Shown: in pieces, positions 1 to 6,554 of the stretch
Numbering within the stretch: position 1 is the first letter of the stretch
Layout of the letters: each line of letters starts with the position of its first letter
From: an uncultured Gammaproteobacteria bacterium
GTDB taxonomy: Bacteria; Pseudomonadota; Gammaproteobacteria; Pseudomonadales; Azotimanducaceae
Direction of reading: 5' to 3'
Assembly: GCA_913043075.1 (NCBI GenBank)
Contig: CAJWLI010000069.1
Coordinates: forward strand, 1-7,528
DNA length: 7,528 nucleotides
Position numbers and translations under genes: made by a program
The notes under the pieces: generated by a model
What the model was told of the DNA's origin: nothing
What the model saw: the letters and a program-made list of their open reading frames with translations, nothing else
The model's database searches: none

Positions 1-1
1 C

Positions 2-367
2 GGTCTCTTCGATGCTTTTTTGATCAAAGAAAACCACATCAAAGCAGCAGGCGGGATTTCAAACGCGATAAAAAAAGCTAAGAAAGTCAACAACTCGGCT
101 AGAATAGAAATCGAAGTAGAAACAATTGATGAGTTGAAAACCGCGTTAGAACACAAACCTGATTGGATATTGTTAGACAATTTCTCAATATCGGACATGG
201 TTCGAGCAGTAAAAATTGCAAAACAAAAAGCTAAATTGGAGGCCTCAGGCGGGATCAGTGACGCTGATAATTTGCTTGAAATTGCTAAAACAGGAGTCGA
301 TTTTATTTCTATGGGAGAGCTGACTAAAAACATTAAAGCCGTCGATTTATCTTTGCTCTTGGATTAA
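2..367 (+). CDS. nadC: Nicotinate-nucleotide pyrophosphorylase (quinolinate phosphoribosyltransferase), C-terminal part
   Basis: This is the last 121 codons of NadC; the 5' part lies outside the window and the frame is open from base 2. NadC is a cytoplasmic enzyme that joins quinolinate to phosphoribosyl pyrophosphate, releasing CO2 and pyrophosphate, to give nicotinate mononucleotide in de novo NAD synthesis. The visible part carries the family's signature blocks in order: GLFDAFLIKENH at the left edge (substrate-binding Lys and His), IEIEVET, WILLDN, LEASGGI, and the closing DFISMGELTKN. These are the active-site strands of the alpha/beta-barrel domain. The ending closely matches the E. 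coli enzyme, so the C-terminus appears intact. An apparent TTG start at base 20 is internal and should not be used. The following gene, gdhA, is 163 bases away and probably has its own promoter. No unusual residues are seen in the fragment. Confidence 0.95.
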   Translation, partial: GLFDAFLIKENHIKAAGGISNAIKKAKKVNNSARIEIEVETIDELKTALEHKPDWILLDNFSISDMVRAVKIAKQKAKLEASGGISDADNLLEIAKTGVDFISMGELTKNIKAVDLSLLLD

Positions 368-412
368 TTTCTATTTGAAATCAACTTAAACTTACACTCT
401 ACTGCGCTACCT

Positions 413-458
413 GCTGCAAGCCTTTGTCCCTGACAATCCAAATAAGTAACGTTGCAGC
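413..458. repeat. Nested inverted repeats downstream of nadC
   Basis: A perfect 7-base inverted repeat (GCTGCAA at 413-419, TTGCAGC at 452-458) encloses a second perfect hairpin (TTGTC at 424-428, loop CCT, GACAA at 432-436). There is no T-tract directly after it, so it is not a classical intrinsic terminator. It could help end or stabilise the nadC transcript, or be a protein-binding site upstream of gdhA. Short matches like these can also arise by chance. Confidence 0.25.
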
Positions 459-476
459 TTATAACTTTCAAAAAAA

Positions 477-504
477 CTGAAAACATGTTTTAGTCGACTA
501 TAAA
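477..504 (+). promoter_or_regulatory. Candidate sigma70-type promoter of gdhA
   Basis: A -10-like TATAAA (499-504, five of six consensus bases) lies 16 bases after a -35-like CTGAAA (477-482, four of six). Transcription would begin near 511, leaving a short leader of about 20 bases that holds the ribosome-binding site GAGAGG (521-526) ahead of the gdhA ATG at 531. The call rests on consensus matching only. Confidence 0.35.
491..500. promoter_or_regulatory. Perfect 10-base palindrome overlapping the gdhA -10 element
   Basis: TAGTCGACTA is identical on both strands. It occupies the spacer of the candidate gdhA promoter and the first two bases of its -10 element, where a repressor would block RNA polymerase. 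No regulator is identifiable, and a palindrome of this length is expected several times by chance in a window this size, so the operator reading rests on position only. Confidence 0.22.
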
Positions 505-530
505 TCAAACTAAAGCGCGGGAGAGGAAGT

Positions 531-1892
531 ATGAGCGTAGCGGACCATGTAGATCTAGAACAGTTTATGGCAGGAGTTGAACGAAGAAACCCTGGAGAGA
601 CCGAATTTATTCAAGCGGTTAGGGAGGTTGCGGAAGACATCTATGACTTCATGGAAGACAAGGTTCATTACCATGAAGCCCAAATTCTTAGGAGAATAGC
701 CGAGCCTGACAGAGTTATTAGCTTTCGTGTTTGCTGGGAAGATGACAACGGGAGCATTCGAGTTCAAAGAGGCTACAGAGTTCAAAACAATAACGCGATT
801 GGCCCATACAAAGGGGGACTTCGTTTTCATCCAAGCGTTAATCAAAGTATTTTAAAATTCCTTGCCTTTGAACAAACCTTCAAAAATTCACTCACGGGTT
901 TACCGATGGGCGGAGGCAAAGGCGGATCGGATTTCAATCCCAAAGGAAAATCGAATAACGAGATCATGCGTTTTTGTCAGTCGTTTATGACTGAGCTATA
1001 CCGACATGTAGGAGAAGACACCGACGTGCCAGCAGGAGATATTGGGGTAGGCGCACGCGAAATTGGATATATGTTCGGTCAATACAAGCGAATCAGCAAT
1101 AAGTTCACCGGAGTGCTCACAGGCAAGGGATTGGAATTTGGCGGCAGCTTGGTCCGAACAGAGGCTACTGGCTATGGAGCCGTTTACTTCATGCAAAACA
1201 TGCTCGGCACAAAGTCAGATTCTTGCGAAGGCAAAACGGCGGTGATTTCTGGATCAGGAAACGTCGCTACTCACGCGGCAGAGAAAGTGCTGCAGCTTGG
1301 GGGTAAGGTGATTACACTGTCAGACTCGCAGGGCTTCATTCATGACCCAGACGGTATGTCTCAAGAAAAAATAGATTGGGTGAAGCACCAAAAAACCGTC
1401 GCTCGCGCCCCTCTGTCAGAATACGCAGATAAATTCAGTGGGTCATCTTGGCATGCGGGAGAAAAGCCTTGGGGCATTGCCTGCGACATAGCGCTACCTT
1501 GCGCTACGCAGAACGAAATGGATGGAGAACAAGCTAAAACATTGGTCAAAAATGGCTGTATTGCCGTTAGCGAGGGTGCCAATATGCCTGTAAATCTAGA
1601 TGGCGTTCATGTCTTCAAAGATGCTGGGATTTTGTACGCGCCCGGGAAAGCGTCCAATGCGGGCGGTGTCGCTGTATCGGGCTTAGAGATGAGCCAGAAT
1701 TCCGGTCGGATTTCTTGGTCAGAAGATCAACTTCAAGATCAATTGAAAGACATTATGAAGGGAATTCATGATACCTGCGCTGAATATGGAAAGGGACATC
1801 TAAGTAATGGCGGTTGTGATTACGTGAAAGGTGCAAACATAGCAGGCTTCGTGAAGGTAGCCGACGCAATGCTTGCTTTTGGCGTAGTTTAA
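531..1892 (+). CDS. gdhA: NADP-specific glutamate dehydrogenase
   Basis: The cytoplasmic enzyme reductively aminates 2-oxoglutarate with ammonium and NADPH to give L-glutamate (EC 1.4.1.4), normally as a hexamer. At 453 residues it is full length (E. coli GdhA is 447) and very similar to it throughout. The N-terminal substrate domain has PYKGGLRFHPSVN (92-104) and PMGGGKGGSDFNPKGK (125-140). Lys94, Lys118, Lys130 and Asp170 keep the spacing of the catalytic and substrate-binding residues known from the family. The Rossmann domain has SGSGNVA (240-246). Ser264 in LSDS, in place of an acidic residue after the second beta strand, fits NADP(H) rather than NAD preference. The end NIAGFVKVADAMLA is typical. 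The ATG at 531 follows GAGAGG by four bases. A small exported-protein gene follows after 38 bases and may be cotranscribed. A candidate promoter and palindrome lie just upstream. No defects are seen. Confidence 0.97.
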   Translation: MSVADHVDLEQFMAGVERRNPGETEFIQAVREVAEDIYDFMEDKVHYHEAQILRRIAEPDRVISFRVCWEDDNGSIRVQRGYRVQNNNAIGPYKGGLRFHPSVNQSILKFLAFEQTFKNSLTGLPMGGGKGGSDFNPKGKSNNEIMRFCQSFMTELYRHVGEDTDVPAGDIGVGAREIGYMFGQYKRISNKFTGVLTGKGLEFGGSLVRTEATGYGAVYFMQNMLGTKSDSCEGKTAVISGSGNVATHAAEKVLQLGGKVITLSDSQGFIHDPDGMSQEKIDWVKHQKTVARAPLSEYADKFSGSSWHAGEKPWGIACDIALPCATQNEMDGEQAKTLVKNGCIAVSEGANMPVNLDGVHVFKDAGILYAPGKASNAGGVAVSGLEMSQNSGRISWSEDQLQDQLKDIMKGIHDTCAEYGKGHLSNGGCDYVKGANIAGFVKVADAMLAFGVV

Positions 1893-1930
1893 AAACTTTC
1901 TCGACACTTTAATAACAGAGGTTAAACAAT

Positions 1931-2350
1931 ATGAAGAAGATCTTCTCAGTAGTCACTTCAATCTTTATGCTTTTTTCAATCAGCGCTTATGGGGATGATC
2001 ATAGCTCAAGCGCCAGTAATTCGGCAGTCGCCGAGTTCTGGATGTGTCAGCTTAACGAGGGACAAACCATGGACGACGTTCGACAGCTTACAAAAATCGT
2101 AGAGAAATACACCGAATCGATAGAAGGCAAGGCTGGTCAATGGATATTTACACCCTTCTCCGGAGATATGAGACCAGGCACCTTTGCCCTAATGACTGTC
2201 TGGCCGAACTTTGAAGAAATGGGCAAGGGCTTTCAGGGATGGTTTGCAGAAGGAGCCGGAGACAAAGGAATGGTGATATTTAACAGGGCGGCGTCATGCA
2301 GCACCAGAAACTTTGCGACGATAGAAGAACAATTTAATATGATGGATTGA
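1931..2350 (+). CDS. Small exported protein of unknown function
   Basis: I do not recognise this 139-residue protein by name. It begins with a clear Sec signal peptide: MKK, a hydrophobic core (about 4-18) and a likely cleavage after AYG (residues 19-21), leaving a roughly 118-residue mature protein that starts with a Ser- and Asp-rich stretch. The mature part alternates strand-like and helix-like segments: AEFWMCQLNEG (34-44), a helix over 46-62, strands around WIFTPF and TFALMTVWP (71-92), and a helix around 94-106. This order resembles a ferredoxin-like or dimeric alpha/beta-barrel domain, which is inference. Two cysteines (Cys39 and Cys123) could form a disulphide after export. No catalytic motif or lipobox is visible. 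AGAGG at 1917-1921 is the ribosome-binding site. It follows gdhA by 38 bases with no terminator between them, so cotranscription is likely. A strong terminator stands just after its stop. Confidence 0.75.
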   Translation: MKKIFSVVTSIFMLFSISAYGDDHSSSASNSAVAEFWMCQLNEGQTMDDVRQLTKIVEKYTESIEGKAGQWIFTPFSGDMRPGTFALMTVWPNFEEMGKGFQGWFAEGAGDKGMVIFNRAASCSTRNFATIEEQFNMMD

Positions 2351-2360
2351 ATTTGCATAG

Positions 2361-2393
2361 AAAGAGCCCCCCTTTCAGGGGGCTCGCCTTTTT
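2361..2393. terminator. Bidirectional intrinsic terminator between convergent genes
   Basis: GAGCCCCC (2364-2371) pairs perfectly with GGGGGCTC (2378-2385) around a six-base loop. On the plus strand a run of five T follows at 2389-2393, ending the gdhA group. On the minus strand the flanking AAA (2361-2363) reads as a short T run, so the same hairpin can end the leftward group, whose last stop codon is at 2395-2397. The hairpin lies 10-15 bases after the plus-strand stop and two bases beyond the minus-strand stop region. Confidence 0.9.
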
Positions 2394-2394
2394 A

Positions 2395-2715
2395 TCAAAC
2401 TTCAATCGCGTCGTAGTAAACTGTCGTTCCTAGATTCTTTAACGTCGGATAAGCTGACCCGGCAGCCTTGATGATTTGCTCATTCCACCACTCGGAACCA
2501 ATCATCGCATCATTGAAGGCACCGTAAGCGGCATGACTCTCAAACTCTAACGAGTAAAAAGCAGATTCCATTCCTCCGCCCGCCACCGCTCTCCATAGGC
2601 GCGGATTTTTCGCACCCATCTCCTTATGAACCGGTGCAGAGGCCTTTGATCCCAGGACTAGGTTTTCAATAGCTTCGGGTGTTCCCTCCCAACTTGTTAC
2701 CGCCGTGACTGTCAT
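2395..2715 (-). CDS. Small NIPSNAP/ABM-like protein, probable dimeric alpha/beta-barrel fold
   Basis: This 106-residue protein has no signal peptide or membrane segment and should be cytoplasmic. Its layout is a strand (TVTAVTSWEG, 2-11), a helix (12-35, including SKASAPVHKEMGA), a central strand pair (LWRAVAGGGMESAFYSLEF, 40-58), a helix starting at SHAAYGAF (60-67), a second helix around GSEWWNEQIIKAAG (73-86) and a final strand (TTVYYDAIEV). That order fits the NIPSNAP / antibiotic-biosynthesis-monooxygenase type of dimeric ferredoxin-like barrel. The assignment is by pattern only; such proteins range from monooxygenases to isomerases and binding proteins, so no activity is assigned. The ATG is preceded by a strong GAGGAG (2724-2729 on this strand) eight bases away. 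It lies 56 bases downstream of the transporter gene in the same direction and is the last gene before the shared terminator, so it may end the leftward operon. Confidence 0.7.
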   Translation of the reverse strand: MTVTAVTSWEGTPEAIENLVLGSKASAPVHKEMGAKNPRLWRAVAGGGMESAFYSLEFESHAAYGAFNDAMIGSEWWNEQIIKAAGSAYPTLKNLGTTVYYDAIEV

Positions 2716-2771
2716 TTTTCTCTCTCCTCAATATTAATAAAAAATTAGTAAAACATGGGATCTTGCTGTAT

Positions 2772-4280
2772 TCAGATCTCTTTTTCGTAACCTAGATTAC
2801 GCAAGTTTCTTAAATGCTGTTCCGCAGACAAGGTATATCTTGTCAGACAGAGCAGACCTAGGGGAACTAAAAGAAGAGAAACTGCTACTTTTATTGCGGC
2901 TAAGTTATAAACGGCCACCTCTTTTAATTCGAGACTGCTAGCATCATCAAATCCGGCCCATTTTATAATCACTCCCGCTAGAAGCACACCCACACTCCCG
3001 ACTAATTTGGTAACGAGATTGCTCCCAACAAGCACGAGCCCGTCAGATCTGGAGTTAGTCTTTGCTTGATGTTCTTCAACAACGTCTGCAAACATAGACT
3101 GCACTAGAATGATAAAAAAAATCCAAATACCGCCGTTAAGAAACCCGTGGAACGCCCAAAGCCACCAGAGAGGACTAAGGACCCCATCCCCTGCCTCTGG
3201 CAGAAAGTCATATCCAAAGTATCGCTCAGCAGCCATTAAGCCAAGGAGCAGCGGAGCGATTACGAAACTCATGCTCCCCGAAATTATCACAAGCCTTCTC
3301 TTGTCTTGTCCTTTTGATATTTTTGACACCAAAAGCGCGGCAACTAGGGAGCCGCCGAGCATAAGGGGACCACTCCAAAAAAGATCGGATGGAGAAAATT
3401 TGAAAAGGTGGTTATTAAAGTAGATCGAATCTCCTCCCTGAATACCGCCATTTAAACTGAAAAACAAAAAAGCAAAAAGTAGTGTCATCCAGTTCTTATT
3501 TGAAAACAGAGCAACTGCCTCCCGCCCCAATTGTTTCCAAGAAAATCTAGCGGCTTTCCCAATCCGATTAGACTGAAAAGAATTTTTCTCAACCGCGCTG
3601 AGTTTAGACGTGCCCATAAAAGCGGACCAACCCAATAAAAATGAAACCCACAAGGCAGCCCAAGGGTAAAGATGTGCCTGATCCCAATCAGGCATGAGGA
3701 GAAGGATGGGGGCCATACAAAGAGAGATTCCTGCAAGTGCAAAAACTTCTGCCGCACTTATTAATCGATTCCTATCCGTGTAGTCCTTATATAGTTCAAC
3801 ACCTAAGGCCATTCGTGGCACAAAAAAAAGTGTTTGAGAAACTCGAAAAACAACGATTAACACGGTCAGTTGGCTAAACAAAATCCAATCTGCGTCACCG
3901 AGGTTGAGAGCAAATAGGGCAAATAGACTCAAACTCATAGGAACTATAGCGGCGAACATGAACGGTATCCGCCTTCCAAACTCACCTTGGTAACGATCAG
4001 ACCAGTAAGCGATCAGCGGATCTGAGACAGCATCGAAAACCACCGAGATGAACAATGCTAGACCCACTAAAGCGGCAGATAACCCAAGTATCTGATTGTA
4101 ATAATAAAGCAAGAACATGCTAAGAAATTGGTTGACGGCACCAAGTCCGATGCTAGGGAATCCCCACCAATACATTTTTTTTTCAGTTTCGGGCGGGAAA
4201 AGCCCCCATGAGATTCTCGAGAGAGAAACACCGATGGGCCCCTCGTAGGAGTCACTGTTAACAACTGCCTGCCGATCCAA
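2772..4280 (-). CDS. MFS transporter of the MelB / GPH (glycoside-pentoside-hexuronide:cation symporter) type
   Basis: This is an inner-membrane secondary transporter of about 12 helices. Family marks are DAVSDPLIAYWSDRYQGEFGRR (83-104) in the place of the MelB loop 2-3 motif, ALGVELYKDYTDRNRL (158-173), and SMFADVVEEHQAKTNSRSDG (395-414). Aligned by eye with E. coli MelB, the cation-site pair Asp55/Asp59 is kept as Asp83/Asp87. The sugar-binding Asp19 falls on Gly47, so a melibiose-like substrate is unlikely and the real substrate is unknown. The start is uncertain. The longest frame begins at TTG (4280) with no clear ribosome-binding site, and there is no in-frame ATG or GTG until Met36. 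Starting at Met36 would give 467 residues, close to MelB's length, but it also lacks a good ribosome-binding site. The gene lies 116 bases after the GST gene in the same direction; no hairpin terminator is seen in that gap. Confidence 0.88.
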   Translation of the reverse strand: MDRQAVVNSDSYEGPIGVSLSRISWGLFPPETEKKMYWWGFPSIGLGAVNQFLSMFLLYYYNQILGLSAALVGLALFISVVFDAVSDPLIAYWSDRYQGEFGRRIPFMFAAIVPMSLSLFALFALNLGDADWILFSQLTVLIVVFRVSQTLFFVPRMALGVELYKDYTDRNRLISAAEVFALAGISLCMAPILLLMPDWDQAHLYPWAALWVSFLLGWSAFMGTSKLSAVEKNSFQSNRIGKAARFSWKQLGREAVALFSNKNWMTLLFAFLFFSLNGGIQGGDSIYFNNHLFKFSPSDLFWSGPLMLGGSLVAALLVSKISKGQDKRRLVIISGSMSFVIAPLLLGLMAAERYFGYDFLPEAGDGVLSPLWWLWAFHGFLNGGIWIFFIILVQSMFADVVEEHQAKTNSRSDGLVLVGSNLVTKLVGSVGVLLAGVIIKWAGFDDASSLELKEVAVYNLAAIKVAVSLLLVPLGLLCLTRYTLSAEQHLRNLRNLGYEKEI

Positions 4281-4396
4281 AAAATTACGAAAGATGTTTA
4301 AACACCAAGAGTTTTTCTCTGTTCCAGAGTAACCTTAGAGAACCCAAGAACCAAGACAAGCTCGAAACGTTTAATCAAAAATTAATAAACTTCAAG

Positions 4397-5035
4397 TCAG
4401 GTGTAATTAACCTCGTAAGCTTGCTGGTAAGCTTTTCTCGAATGCATACGCCGAGCATAGCACACAAATTTATCTTCCAGCTTTATGCCAGCAAAATGAG
4501 CCCAGTCTAAGACTGTGGTAAATAAAATATCAATTTCAGAAAATCGATCTCCCCAAACGTAACCGGTAAAATCAACTTCTCCGCATCTTGCGAGCAACAT
4601 TTTTTCAAAATACTTCTCGGCTGACCTTACCGCTTCTGATGAACGACCGTATATTTCTTCCAAATCTCTATGTCTACGAATTACGTACAAAGCTGTGGCA
4701 TCTAATTCCATTAGAATGAAAGAGGCCCACTCATCGTAAGTTGCTTGTCCTTCTATAGAAATCTGAAATTGATCTTTGTCCTCTGACGAGGAAAGATTGC
4801 TTAAATATCTCAAAATCGCAAAGCCCTCCGATAGCACAAATTTGTCATGCACTAGTGTGGGAATCTTTCCCTTTGGATTTATGTCAAGGTAGGAATCAGT
4901 CTGGGTTTCTCCCGACCTCGCCTTGATGGGAAACGTTTGATATGGCAAGTCGAGTTCGTGCAGCATCCAATGAACACGCATCGTTCGCGCAGTTCCAACG
5001 CCCCATAGCTGAATTTTGGTCTTTAGCGCAGTCAA
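4397..5035 (-). CDS. Glutathione S-transferase family protein
   Basis: This is a cytoplasmic two-domain GST-fold protein of 212 residues, a usual length for the family. The thioredoxin-like N-terminal domain (about 6-82) has WGVGTARTMRVHWMLHEL (11-28), with Thr15 and Thr18 near the usual catalytic Ser/Thr position. It also has NPKGKIPTLV (53-62) with the cis-proline Pro59, and SEGFAILRYL (69-78), whose Ser-Glu pair normally binds the glutathione gamma-glutamyl group. The helical C-terminal domain (about 92-210) contains YVWGDRFSEIDILFTTVLDWA, with the SxxD-type N-capping box typical of GSTs. The substrate is unknown. The start is odd: only a TTG (5035) is available, nine bases after the stop of the upstream hydrolase gene and in the same frame, without a clear ribosome-binding site. 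The first ATG is codon 19, inside the domain. Translation is probably coupled to the upstream gene. Confidence 0.88.
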   Translation of the reverse strand: MTALKTKIQLWGVGTARTMRVHWMLHELDLPYQTFPIKARSGETQTDSYLDINPKGKIPTLVHDKFVLSEGFAILRYLSNLSSSEDKDQFQISIEGQATYDEWASFILMELDATALYVIRRHRDLEEIYGRSSEAVRSAEKYFEKMLLARCGEVDFTGYVWGDRFSEIDILFTTVLDWAHFAGIKLEDKFVCYARRMHSRKAYQQAYEVNYT

Positions 5036-5044
5036 GAAAAATAA

Positions 5045-6046
5045 CTATGTAACCAAAAGGTCTTTCATCGACAAGCCAATCAAATGCCTACCAACCGGAT
5101 CCATTCCGCTGCCCACAACGTGACCAAGCTTTGAATCTATAATTCTCAGTTCCGCATACGGCATATGTTTGACTTCATTTTCGCTGTCTTCAACCCGAAA
5201 ATAAAGATCAGTGCTACCAGGCATAACAATCGCTTTACAATTGATATTTCTTAAAGCTGCTTCAAAGTCGCCTTTATGTTCATGATTATAAGCTATGTTC
5301 GCGGACTGCCAGGTCTCGATCATCGCAATTAGATCATTCGGCTCTCTTCGACCAAAGTAGTTCTTCATAAATAAGATAACTTCTTCAACTGAGTCCATCC
5401 CCAAATTCTTATAAAGCTCTTCTCTGAAAAAATCTTGAGAGAAAGCCCAAGCTGCGTAGACTTTTGCAAAAGCGTCCATTCCGACCTCAGGCACTGCTTT
5501 ATAGTCTCCGCCCTCGAAATTCTGATCCGCTTGAAGCGCCGCTTTCGCACTCTCTAAAAACAACCAGTTATGCCTCGAGACTCTCGCTGCTCCACAAATC
5601 GGCAGTATAGAATCTATCATATCGGAATGCTGGCAGCCCCACTCAAAAGTTTGTAATGCACCCATGCTATATCCCATCACCAATCGCAATCTCGTAATAC
5701 CCAGCTCTTGCGTCACAAGCCTATGCTGAGCACAAACGTTGTCGCGGATCGTTACGTTAGGAAATCTAGGGCCATCAAAAGGCTTCTCAGTATTACTTGG
5801 GGAGGATGAAGCAGAATTTCCAATCATGTTAACGATGATAAAGCAGTACTCAGAAGTATCGAAAAGCTCCGGATCTGGTATTAGATCTAAGGCATCTTCA
5901 TGTGTTGCAGAGTAGGATGTGAGCAGGAGGATGCAGTTGTCTTTTTCGTTATTGACCTCACCAACTAACGCGTATTTGAGCGTGATGTCGAGCACAACAT
6001 CCGACTGGACCTCGAACTTCTTCAAATCAAAAGTTTTCTCTTTCAT
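5045..6046 (-). CDS. Alpha/beta hydrolase related to homoserine O-acetyltransferase (MetX-like), substrate unknown
   Basis: This is a 333-residue cytoplasmic alpha/beta-hydrolase-fold protein. It keeps the MetX family landmarks: FPNVTIRDNVCAQHRLV (95-111), the nucleophile elbow GYSMGALQTFEWG (125-137, Ser127), a late Asp at TDLYF (Asp280) and a His at GHVVGSG (His309). Together these give a Ser-Asp-His triad. It differs from true homoserine acetyltransferases. Their HALTG oxyanion segment is replaced by LLTSYSATHED (41-51), the GST-G-P-SS loop is replaced by NSASSSPSNT (77-86), and GGSMGGMQ has become GYSMGALQ. It is therefore probably an acyltransferase or hydrolase with another substrate; a role in methionine synthesis should not be assumed. 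The ATG at 6046 has GGAG about six bases upstream. It follows the psiE-like gene by 53 bases and runs straight into the GST gene, being separated from it by one in-frame TAG and nine bases. Confidence 0.85.
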   Translation of the reverse strand: MKEKTFDLKKFEVQSDVVLDITLKYALVGEVNNEKDNCILLLTSYSATHEDALDLIPDPELFDTSEYCFIIVNMIGNSASSSPSNTEKPFDGPRFPNVTIRDNVCAQHRLVTQELGITRLRLVMGYSMGALQTFEWGCQHSDMIDSILPICGAARVSRHNWLFLESAKAALQADQNFEGGDYKAVPEVGMDAFAKVYAAWAFSQDFFREELYKNLGMDSVEEVILFMKNYFGRREPNDLIAMIETWQSANIAYNHEHKGDFEAALRNINCKAIVMPGSTDLYFRVEDSENEVKHMPYAELRIIDSKLGHVVGSGMDPVGRHLIGLSMKDLLVT

Positions 6047-6099
6047 TAGGTCTCCACTGGGCGACTATAAAGAAGGATATTCTAGTTTTTTGAAACACT

Positions 6100-6531
6100 T
6101 TAATTGTCGGTCTCTTCCAATTTTTTAAGGCTAATCTTATCTTTCAAACTCATAAGGTAGGCCGCTGCCGAAAGAATAAGAACGGCGCCTGCCTCCGCCA
6201 GAAGAATTGTTGGTTCCATGTCTTTACTCTGCATGACGATTAATCTGCACAACGCGGTCATGGCAATGATGATAGGAAGCGTCACAGGTATTCGGTTGGT
6301 TGAATAAAAAGCTCCGATCATGCCAATAATCTCAGCGTAAATAAAAAGCATGAACAGATCCGGCAGCGTGATCGACATCGCTTGAAACATATCCCAGACA
6401 TAGTCAATGCTTGCGAGAACAGTTAGACATCCAATGACCGCAAGCAAAGTCTTCTCAGAAGCGATGGTCGTCCAATGTAATCGTCGATTTAACTTGGTTC
6501 TTTCAAATAGCTTGTCAAGTAGGTTGCTCAT
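6100..6531 (-). CDS. PsiE family (phosphate-starvation-inducible) membrane protein
   Basis: This is a 143-residue inner-membrane protein with four predicted hydrophobic segments at about 27-47, 57-77, 83-100 and 107-127, a basic N-terminus (KLNRRLHW) and a charged C-terminal tail. The segment DLFMLFIYAEIIGMIGAFY (58-76) followed by IPVTLPIIIAMTALCRLIV (81-99) is the characteristic PsiE pattern. E. coli PsiE has 136 residues, so this one appears complete. The family takes its name from induction by phosphate starvation, but its molecular role is not known. The ATG at 6531 has only a weak purine stretch upstream. A perfect -10 hexamer lies about 32 bases before it. The gene diverges from a PhoD-type phosphatase, which fits a phosphate link, but no Pho box is seen. 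It may be the first gene of the leftward series, with the hydrolase gene 53 bases downstream. Confidence 0.8.
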   Translation of the reverse strand: MSNLLDKLFERTKLNRRLHWTTIASEKTLLAVIGCLTVLASIDYVWDMFQAMSITLPDLFMLFIYAEIIGMIGAFYSTNRIPVTLPIIIAMTALCRLIVMQSKDMEPTILLAEAGAVLILSAAAYLMSLKDKISLKKLEETDN

Positions 6532-6554
6532 TTCTTATAACCATTTTTTCCTAT

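Noticed and set aside
368..530. Glutamine-type riboswitch or other structured leader ahead of gdhA
   Set aside because: No recognisable riboswitch core is present, and the best promoter candidate would place the transcript start after the hairpins.
555..1582. Open frames on the minus strand inside gdhA (555-845, 996-1196, 1361-1582) and one in another plus frame (1063-1245)
   Set aside because: They lie wholly inside a strongly conserved full-length gdhA, show no family motifs and have no convincing start signals; they are shadows of gdhA.
3109..4264. Open frames overlapping the transporter gene (3109-3423 plus; 3485-3757 and 4067-4264 minus)
   Set aside because: The transporter reading is supported by family motifs along its length; the alternatives have no recognisable domain.
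5045..6046. True homoserine O-acetyltransferase (metX)
   Set aside because: The fold and triad fit, but the segments typical of MetX around residues 41-51, 77-86 and 125-132 are replaced, so the name was not transferred.
5365..6128. Open frames over the hydrolase gene (5365-5550 minus, 5919-6128 plus)
   Set aside because: They overlap the conserved MetX-like coding frame and carry no motif of their own.
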